From Nocardia cyriacigeorgica (GTDB taxonomy: Bacteria; Actinomycetota; Actinomycetes; Mycobacteriales; Mycobacteriaceae): a DNA stretch of 64,000 nt. Of the stretch, positions 58,009 to 64,000 are shown in pieces. A program made the translations under genes and the position numbers. Location of the stretch: contig NZ_JARWNX010000046.1 in assembly GCF_029868385.1 (NCBI RefSeq), forward strand, positions 35,179-99,178, written 5' to 3'. Each line of letters opens with the position of its first letter. The first letter of the stretch is position 1. The notes beneath the pieces were generated by a model. The model searched no databases. It was not told the DNA's origin and saw only the letters and a program-made list of their open reading frames with translations.

Positions 58009-58706
58009 CCGATATTCCGCCCTGGCTGGCCGGTGTCACCCAGTCGCAGACCGACTTCTCCGACACCCTGGCCAAGGCCCGCGCCCTGCGCCGGGTCATG
58101 ACCTTCACCTCCGAGCCCCGCCAGGCGGCGGTGCTCGTGCTGTTCGGCGGTTCACCGGAGCCGGACCCGAACGCACCGGGCGGACTACCCGCCGACGCCG
58201 AGGTGCTGCTGACCCAGCGCGCCTCGACCATGCGCCAGCATCGCGGGCAGATCGCCTTCCCCGGCGGTGCGGTCGATCCCGGTGACACCGGCCCGGTCGA
58301 TACCGCGTTGCGGGAGGCGTGGGAGGAAACCGGCCTGGATCGTGACGGTGTACAGCCGGTCGCGGTGCTACCGAAATTGTTCGTTCCGCCGTCGCGCTTC
58401 GATGTGGCGCCGGTGGTGGCGTATTGGCGCACGCCGAGCGAGGTGCGCGTGGTCGATCAGAGTGAAACCGAACGGGTGGTGCGCGTGTCGTTGTCCGATC
58501 TGCTCGATCCGGCGAACCGGTTCCTGGTGCGGGGCAGCCTCGGCTACCAGAGTCCCGCCTTCCAGGTGGACGGGATGCTGGTGTGGGGTCTGACCGGCGG
58601 GATCCTCGCCGGGCTGATCACCACGCTCGGCTGGGAGCGCGAATGGGATCGCGCCGATGTGCGTGATCTGGAGACCTCCCTCGCCGCGGTGGGGATGACC
58701 CTGTGA
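58005..58706 (+). CDS. Nudix hydrolase, CoA-diphosphatase type (Rv3672c-like)
   Basis: A 233-residue Nudix protein. The box is FPGGAVDPGDTGPVDTALRE followed by AWEETGL, with Asp in place of the first Glu. The CoA-type upstream element (LLTQRASTMRQHRGQIAFPGG) is clear. The reaction would be cleavage of CoA or its derivatives. The ATG overlaps the thioredoxin stop (ATGA), and its own TGA overlaps the marP GTG, so the run nth-trx-nudix-marP is tightly coupled. Confidence 0.92.
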   Translation: MTDIPPWLAGVTQSQTDFSDTLAKARALRRVMTFTSEPRQAAVLVLFGGSPEPDPNAPGGLPADAEVLLTQRASTMRQHRGQIAFPGGAVDPGDTGPVDTALREAWEETGLDRDGVQPVAVLPKLFVPPSRFDVAPVVAYWRTPSEVRVVDQSETERVVRVSLSDLLDPANRFLVRGSLGYQSPAFQVDGMLVWGLTGGILAGLITTLGWEREWDRADVRDLETSLAAVGMTL

Positions 58707-59896
58707 GCGCATCGACCTGGCTCGATATCGCGGTGGTCGTCCTCGCGCTGCTTGCCGCCTCCTCGGGCTGGCGCCAGGGCGCGGTCGCCTCGGCGTTGGC
58801 GTTCCTCGGCGTGGTGCTCGGCGCGGTCGCCGGCATCCTGATCGCGCCGCACATCCTGATCCATATCGGTGAGGGTCGCAGCCGGGTGCTCGCCGGTGTG
58901 CTGCTGATCGTGGTGCTGGTGATCGTCGGCGAGGTCGCGGGCATGGTGCTCGGGCGCGCGGCCCGCGGCGGTATGCGCCATCCCTTCACCCGCAGCGTCG
59001 ACAGCGTCGTCGGTGCGGCGCTACAGGCGGTGGCGGTGCTGGTGATCGCCTGGCTGCTCGCCCTGCCGTTGGCGACCTCCTCGCAGCCGTCCATCGCGAC
59101 GGCGATCAATGGCTCCCGGGTGCTGGCCGATGTCAACGACGTCGCGCCGAACTGGTTGCGCAAGCTGCCCAACGAGTTCTCCAAACTGCTGAACACCTCG
59201 GGCCTGCCCGATGTGATCGGGCCGTTCGGCCGCGCGCCGATCGCAGCCGTCGAGCCGCCGGACCCGAGTGTGCTCGCCAGCCCGGTCGCCGCCGATCTTC
59301 AGCAGAGCGTGCTGCGCATTCGCGGAGTCGCGCCGAGTTGTCAGCGGGCGCTGGAAGGTTCGGGCTTCGTTATCGCCCAAGAGCGGGTGATGACCAACGC
59401 GCATGTCGTCGCGGGCACCACCAGCGTCACCGTCGACACCGCCACCGGTCCGCTGGAAGCCGATGTGGTGCTGTTCGATCCGTCCACCGACGTCGCGGTG
59501 CTCTCGGTACCCGGGCTCACCGCCCCGGTGATCCCGCCGGCCGCGTCCCCCGCCCGTTCGGGCGACAGCGCGATCGTGCTCGGCTATCCGGGCGGTGGGC
59601 GCTACACCGCCAGCGCGGCCCGAGTCAGGGAGACACTCGATCTGACCGGCCCGACGATCTACCGCGACGGCACCATCGAACGCGAGGTCTACACCGTGCG
59701 CGGACAGGTGCGCGCCGGCAATTCCGGTGGGCCACTGGTGGATGCCGAAGGCAATGTGCTCGGCGTGGTGTTCGGCGCCGCCGTCACCGATGACGACACC
59801 GGCTATGTGCTCACCTTGCATGAGGTCGAGCGTCAGCTCGCCGCGGCGGTCGGGTCGACGGCACCGGTCGCGACGGGGCCGTGTGTGCTGAGCTGA
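58703..59896 (+). CDS. marP: membrane serine protease MarP (Rv3671c-like)
   Basis: A 397-residue protease. Four membrane helices (about 1-130, CvpA-like) precede a periplasmic chymotrypsin-like domain with triad His234 (TNAHVVAG), Asp263 (STDVAVL) and Ser341 (AGNSGGPLVD). Cys213 and Cys394 match the disulfide that controls activity of mycobacterial MarP under oxidative stress. MarP supports acid resistance by processing a peptidoglycan hydrolase. The start GTG overlaps the Nudix stop. Confidence 0.94.
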   Translation: MSASTWLDIAVVVLALLAASSGWRQGAVASALAFLGVVLGAVAGILIAPHILIHIGEGRSRVLAGVLLIVVLVIVGEVAGMVLGRAARGGMRHPFTRSVDSVVGAALQAVAVLVIAWLLALPLATSSQPSIATAINGSRVLADVNDVAPNWLRKLPNEFSKLLNTSGLPDVIGPFGRAPIAAVEPPDPSVLASPVAADLQQSVLRIRGVAPSCQRALEGSGFVIAQERVMTNAHVVAGTTSVTVDTATGPLEADVVLFDPSTDVAVLSVPGLTAPVIPPAASPARSGDSAIVLGYPGGGRYTASAARVRETLDLTGPTIYRDGTIEREVYTVRGQVRAGNSGGPLVDAEGNVLGVVFGAAVTDDDTGYVLTLHEVERQLAAAVGSTAPVATGPCVLS

Positions 59897-59910
59897 TCGG
59901 TGCGCCGCGG

Positions 59911-60846
59911 TCAGGCCAGCAGTTTCGCCAGTTCGGTGGTGACCGCGTCCGGGTTCTCCTGATGCGCGAAGTGTCCGGCATCGGGAATCGTCACCACGCT
60001 GCGCCGCGGGGAGAGCCGGTGTCCGCGATGCAGGGTCGCGGCCAGCACATATCGGTCCTGCTCACCGTGCAGTGACAGCACCGGGATCTCGATCGGCTTG
60101 CGCATGATCGCCATGAACCGGCGACCATCCGGCCGCCACTGGCTGCGGAAAGCCCAGCGCTGATATTCCAGGGCGCAATGGGCGGCACCGGCGATCTGGA
60201 TGGCCGAGCGCATCCGGCGCGCGGTATCGGCGAATTCGGCGTCCTCGGTGAAACCGGCGCGCGTCCGCTCTCGCAGCAGCCGCTCGACCTCGGCCCCGTC
60301 ACCGCGGGTCAGCAGATGCTCCGGGTATCGGGGCAGCTGATAGCGCAGGAAGTTCGGTAGCCAGGTCGTGCGCTGGGCGCGGTCGCGCAGGACCGCGCTC
60401 TTGAGCGCGGCGGGATGCGGTGAGCCGATCACCGCGATGGCACGGACCAGCCGCGGATGCAGTACCGCCGTCGCCCAGCACACCAGGCCACCGTCGGCGT
60501 GACCGACCAGGGCGGCGTCGGTATGGCCGAGGGCGCGGATGAGTCCGGCGATATCACCGGCCAGGGTCCAGCCGTCGTAGCCGCGTGGTGGTTTATCGCT
60601 GTCGCCGTAGCCGCGCAGATCCACCGCGACGGCGCGGTAGCCGAGGTCGGCGAGGCCGGTCAGCTGATGGCGCCAGGACCACCAGAAATCGGCGAACCCG
60701 TGCAACAGCAGCACCAGCGGCGCGTCCGTGCGTTCGGCCGCGGCCTCGACGATATGGAAGCGGATGCCGTTGGCGTGAACGTCGCGGTGCGTCCACGGAC
60801 CGTCATAACGGACGCTGGACGGGTCCGGCAGGAAGTTCGACGCCAC
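59911..60846 (-). CDS. ephE: epoxide hydrolase-like alpha/beta hydrolase (EphE-like, Rv3670)
   Basis: A 311-residue alpha/beta hydrolase. The HGFADFWWSWRHQL oxyanion region and the nucleophile elbow VGHADGGLVCW (Asp nucleophile) are typical of epoxide hydrolases; DAGHFAHQENP holds the catalytic His. The position is that of ephE in M. tuberculosis. It is convergent with marP, 14 bases apart. Substrate unknown, probably a lipid epoxide. Confidence 0.9.
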   Translation of the reverse strand: MASNFLPDPSSVRYDGPWTHRDVHANGIRFHIVEAAAERTDAPLVLLLHGFADFWWSWRHQLTGLADLGYRAVAVDLRGYGDSDKPPRGYDGWTLAGDIAGLIRALGHTDAALVGHADGGLVCWATAVLHPRLVRAIAVIGSPHPAALKSAVLRDRAQRTTWLPNFLRYQLPRYPEHLLTRGDGAEVERLLRERTRAGFTEDAEFADTARRMRSAIQIAGAAHCALEYQRWAFRSQWRPDGRRFMAIMRKPIEIPVLSLHGEQDRYVLAATLHRGHRLSPRRSVVTIPDAGHFAHQENPDAVTTELAKLLA

Positions 60847-60958
60847 GCCGATCGAGCGTAGTAGGCGCGGGCCCGGCGCGCGCGGCCGACCCGCCTCGGA
60901 TCAGGGTCGAAGGATGTCCGATCGGATCCGAAGCGGGGCCGGTCGCGGCCGGAATGGT

Positions 60959-61498
60959 TCAGCGGGTGGGCTTGTCCATCGCGATCTTGTCGGCGGTCAA
61001 CTCGTGCTTACCGTGCGCGCCGAGCCCGCTCGGCAGCACCGTGCGGGTCTGCTTGAGCGAGTCGATGGTCTTCTCCGGCGCCCGCAGCTTCTTGACCTTG
61101 CGGTAGCCGAGGAAGGCGAAGGTGACGGTGGCGATGACCATCAGCGCGAACACGATCCAGAACGCCGCCCACCGGTACAGCCAGATATCGAGCGTTTCGG
61201 CGACGGCGAAGAAGAAGAAGAAACTGCTGAACAGCAGGATGGTCAGCGCCACGATGAAGAAGACGCTGCCCTGGAGCCCCTTCTTGATCTCACCGGTGAC
61301 CTCGGCCTTGGCCAGTTCGACTTCGGCGCGCACCAGCGTCGAGACCTGTTCGGTGGCATCGCGCACCAGGGTGCCGAAGCTGGCCGATGCGGTCGGGTCG
61401 ACCTCGGACAGGGGGATCGCGGTCACGGTGCGTCCGGGATCGTGCGGAGAGCCGTCTCGATGCGCGTCGCGTCCGTTACCGCCCTGTGTGACACTCAC
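60959..61498 (-). CDS. actinobacterial holin-X-like membrane protein (Rv3669-like)
   Basis: A 179-residue protein of the Phage_holin_3_6 (holin superfamily III) group. A soluble amphipathic stretch (TLVRDATEQVSTLVRAEVELAKAEV in pattern) precedes two membrane spans (about 80-105 and 110-135), the second starting with WAAFWIVFALMVIATV. Despite the name, these chromosomal proteins are not phage lysis holins; their role is unknown. The gene slot matches Rv3669. Confidence 0.85.
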   Translation of the reverse strand: MSVTQGGNGRDAHRDGSPHDPGRTVTAIPLSEVDPTASASFGTLVRDATEQVSTLVRAEVELAKAEVTGEIKKGLQGSVFFIVALTILLFSSFFFFFAVAETLDIWLYRWAAFWIVFALMVIATVTFAFLGYRKVKKLRAPEKTIDSLKQTRTVLPSGLGAHGKHELTADKIAMDKPTR

Positions 61499-61526
61499 TT
61501 GGTCGACCCTTCTCCCTGTCCAGGCA

Positions 61527-62738
61527 TCATTGTTCTCGTTCTAGCGCACGCGCGTCACGCCGCGCCTGGTGGACACGCCCACGCCGCAACAGTAGCGCCG
61601 ATCCGGCCAGCGATGCCGCCATAGAGGTCACTAGGACCGCTGCCTTGGCCAATTCCACGGCGGCTTCGTCATTCAGCGCGAGTTCTGCCACCAGCAGGCT
61701 AACCGTGAACCCGATCGCACCGAGCACCGACAGGGCGAACATATCGCGATATCCGAGATGGGCGGGGCGTTCGGCGATACCGATCCGGATGGCGAGCCAG
61801 CTCGAGCCCATGATGCCGATGGTCTTGCCGAGCAGCAGCCCGGCGATGATGGCCAGCGGCAGCCGGTCGGTGAACATCTCGCCGAACACGTTGCTGTTCA
61901 ACGGAACTCCTGAGGCAAACAGTGCGAACAGCGGTACGCACAACCCGGCCGAGATGGGCTGGAACAGATGCTCCCACCTGGTGGCGGGCGCTTCGGATTC
62001 CTCGGGGTCCGTGCGGACGCGTGTCAGTAGACCCATGCCGACACCCGCCAGTGTCGGGTGCACCCCCGCTTCGTGCAGGGCGTACCAGGCCACCAGCGCC
62101 AGCGGGATGTACACCAGCGGTGTGCGCAGACGCATGTGCTGCGCCAGCCACCATCCGATGAAGCAGGCGATCGCGGTGAGCAGCCACAGCAGCGACAATC
62201 CCGCGGTGAACAGCACCGCGATCAGAATGATGGCCAGCAGGTCGTCGACCACCGCCAGACTCAGCAGGAAGACCCGCGCGGTGGCGGGGATTCGCGAACC
62301 GGTCATGGCGAGTACGGCGAGAGCGAACGCGATATCGGTGGCGACCGGTATGGCCCAGCCGCGGTCCATACCTGGGACGCCGTAGCCGATCGCGTACGCG
62401 ATGATCGCGGGGGTGATCACACCGCCGACGGCGGCGATGATCGGTAGCGCGGCCCGTTTGCGGTCGGCGAGTTCACCGACGACGAGTTCGCGTTTGAGTT
62501 CGAGGCCAGCCACGAAGAAGAAGACCGCGAGCAGCCCGTCCTTGGTCCAGTCGGCCAGGGTGAGTTCCAGATGCAGCGGTGGGATGGCAAGGACGGTGTC
62601 GGTCATCGTCCGATAGGAATCGCCCCACGGCGAGTTCACCCACAGCAACGCCACCGCGGCCGCGATGAGAAGTAGTGAGCCACCCACGGTTTCGGTGCGT
62701 AGATAGCGGGACAGCTCCGATCGCGCCGCTGTGATCAC
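61527..62738 (-). CDS. nhaA: Na+/H+ antiporter NhaA
   Basis: A 403-residue, 12-span antiporter exporting sodium for protons. FFFVAGLELKRELVVGEL, ATDIAFALAVLAM and LAVVDDLLAI carry the paired transport Asp residues. The GTG at 62738 has GAGAGG close upstream; the frame extends to 62807 without family similarity. In M. tuberculosis the corresponding interval holds the protease gene Rv3668c, so this is a lineage-specific replacement or insertion. Confidence 0.93.
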   Translation of the reverse strand: MITAARSELSRYLRTETVGGSLLLIAAAVALLWVNSPWGDSYRTMTDTVLAIPPLHLELTLADWTKDGLLAVFFFVAGLELKRELVVGELADRKRAALPIIAAVGGVITPAIIAYAIGYGVPGMDRGWAIPVATDIAFALAVLAMTGSRIPATARVFLLSLAVVDDLLAIILIAVLFTAGLSLLWLLTAIACFIGWWLAQHMRLRTPLVYIPLALVAWYALHEAGVHPTLAGVGMGLLTRVRTDPEESEAPATRWEHLFQPISAGLCVPLFALFASGVPLNSNVFGEMFTDRLPLAIIAGLLLGKTIGIMGSSWLAIRIGIAERPAHLGYRDMFALSVLGAIGFTVSLLVAELALNDEAAVELAKAAVLVTSMAASLAGSALLLRRGRVHQARRDARALEREQ

Positions 62739-62925
62739 GGGAAACCTCTCGACAGGTCGGCCAGGACCGCGCACGCGCCGCACCAACCATTCGGTCCGCT
62801 GCCGCACATCCGCGCGCCGACCAGACTTCCCGGCACACCTTACGCAATTCTAACGGTTACGCCCGATGACAACCGAAGCCACCGGGCGTAACCTGCCGAT
62901 CCTGCCGGAAGAACGCCGGGTCGGT

Positions 62926-64000
62926 TCAGGCGCGCGAGGCTCGGATCGCCTCGAAGACATGCGGATCGACCAGCGTGGAGGTATCGCCGAGTTCGCGGCC
63001 TTCGGCGACGTCGCGCAGCAGCCTGCGCATGATCTTGCCGCTGCGGGTCTTGGGCAGCTCCGGCACCACATGGATCTCGCGCGGCCGGGCGATCGGACTG
63101 ATCTCCCTCGCCACTTCGGCCTCGAGTTCGTCCACCAGCGCCGCGCCGGTGTCGGTGGCCTCGGCGGTGAGGATGACGAAGGCGACGATGCCCTGTCCGG
63201 TGGTCTCGTCATTGGCCCCGACCACCGCGGCCTCGGCCACCCCGGCATGTCCGACCAGGGCGGATTCGACTTCGGCGGTGGAGATGCGGTGCCCGGAGAC
63301 GTTCATGACGTCGTCGACGCGGCCGAGCACCCACAGATCGCCGTCGGCGTCGAGTTTCGCGCCGTCACCGGCGAAGTACCAGCCCTGCTCGGCGTAGCGA
63401 TCCCAGTAGGTCGCCTGGTACCGCTCCATATCGCCCCAGATGCCGCGCAACATGGACGGCCACGGCTGATCGAGGACCAGGTAGCCGACGACCGCCGAAT
63501 CGCCCGCCGGGCGCACGGGGCGGCCTTCCTCGTCGACGACCTGTGCGGAGATGCCGGGCAGTGGGGTCATGGCCGCGCCGGGTTTGGCGGTGGTGACACC
63601 CGGTAGCGGGGAGATCATGATGGCGCCGGTTTCGGTTTGCCACCAGGTGTCCACGATGGGTGTGGTGTTCGCGCCGATGACTTCGCGGTACCAGCGCCAG
63701 GCTTCGGGGTTGATGGGTTCGCCGACCGAGCCGAGTACGCGCAGTGAGGACAGGTCGTGGGCGTCGGGGATGTCGCGGCCCCATTTCATGAAGGTGCGGA
63801 TCAAGGTGGGGGCGGTGTAGTAGATGGTGACGCCGTATTTTTCGATGATCTCGAAATGTCGGTGTTCGTCGGGGTGGTTGGGGGTGCCTTCGTAGACGAT
63901 TTGGGTGGTGCGGTTGGCGAGGGGTCCGTAGACGATGTAGCTGTGTCCGGTGACCCAGCCGATGTCGGCGGTGCACCAGTAGATGTCGGTGTCGGGTTTG
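62926..64000 (-). CDS. acs: acetyl-CoA synthetase, C-terminal part (start outside window)
   Basis: The minus-strand frame is open to base 64000, so about 357 C-terminal residues are present. [39 protein letters not shown] and the acetyl-Lys motif [14 protein letters not shown] are diagnostic of AMP-forming acetyl-CoA synthetase. The C-terminal catalytic Lys, regulated by reversible acetylation, is in SGKIMRR. The gene order (after the holin-like and NhaA genes) matches acs (Rv3667) in M. tuberculosis. Confidence 0.95.
   Translation of the reverse strand, partial: KPDTDIYWCTADIGWVTGHSYIVYGPLANRTTQIVYEGTPNHPDEHRHFEIIEKYGVTIYYTAPTLIRTFMKWGRDIPDAHDLSSLRVLGSVGEPINPEAWRWYREVIGANTTPIVDTWWQTETGAIMISPLPGVTTAKPGAAMTPLPGISAQVVDEEGRPVRPAGDSAVVGYLVLDQPWPSMLRGIWGDMERYQATYWDRYAEQGWYFAGDGAKLDADGDLWVLGRVDDVMNVSGHRISTAEVESALVGHAGVAEAAVVGANDETTGQGIVAFVILTAEATDTGAALVDELEAEVAREISPIARPREIHVVPELPKTRSGKIMRRLLRDVAEGRELGDTSTLVDPHVFEAIRASRA

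Noticed and set aside
60959..61498. Holin-like gene as evidence of a prophage
   Set aside because: This is the chromosomal actinobacterial holin-X family in a conserved slot (Rv3669); no other phage gene is near.

Overview
The window is high-GC actinobacterial DNA of the mycolic-acid group, most like Nocardia or Rhodococcus. The evidence is GTG/ATG starts, Mycobacterium-type gene neighbourhoods (murT-gatD, leuA, lysC-asd, and a long block matching M. tuberculosis Rv3683 to Rv3667), a cholesterol oxidase, and WXG100/DUF1023 and EspI-like proteins. No phage, insertion sequence, CRISPR array or plasmid gene was seen.

Layout. 1-2.6 kb: end of an alpha-E protein, a transglutaminase and a zinc peptidase in one operon. 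2.6-3.8 kb: an AT-richer patch with two orphan small proteins. 4.1-6.1 kb: gatD-murT (peptidoglycan amidation). 6.1-14.8 kb: flavoenzymes, a divergent WXG100 / DUF1023 hydrolase-lipoprotein locus, a decayed LysR gene and a repeat-rich ParA-like protein. 15-17 kb: leuA with a Leu leader peptide and attenuator-like hairpins. 17-24.4 kb: TSUP permease, cholesterol oxidase, membrane proteins, and a TetR gene divergent from two DHFR-like genes. 24.6-26.9 kb: lysC-asd, with a strong internal start for the lysC beta subunit. 27-33.1 kb: serine hydrolase, furA-katA, and a TetR/MFS divergent pair. 33.2-34.9 kb: a secreted protein followed by about 560 bp of back-to-back stem-loops. 34.9-45.2 kb: FAD monooxygenase/TetR, a gntR-urea carboxylase-allophanate hydrolase operon, P450-TetR and tRNA-Pro. 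45.2-64 kb: a repeat-bearing membrane protein, then metallophosphoesterase, YqeY, PonA2-like PBP, WhiB4, two ArsA-like ATPases, DUF4177, RidA, MBL hydrolase, CRP, Nth, thioredoxin, Nudix, MarP, EphE, holin-like protein, NhaA and truncated Acs.

The conserved backbone serves cell-wall synthesis (MurT/GatD, PonA2, MarP), aspartate- and leucine-family amino acids, and redox or cAMP control (FurA, WhiB4, CRP). Between backbone genes sit cassettes made of a regulator and its likely target enzyme or transporter, most with visible inverted-repeat operators.

The least explained element is the stem-loop array at 34,020-34,576. At least a dozen consecutive hairpins have different stem sequences but recurring loops (GGGG-type loops, TCGCGGGGT twice, GAATGT-type four times). 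This pattern points to a structured RNA or hairpin-binding array and I recognise no family for it.
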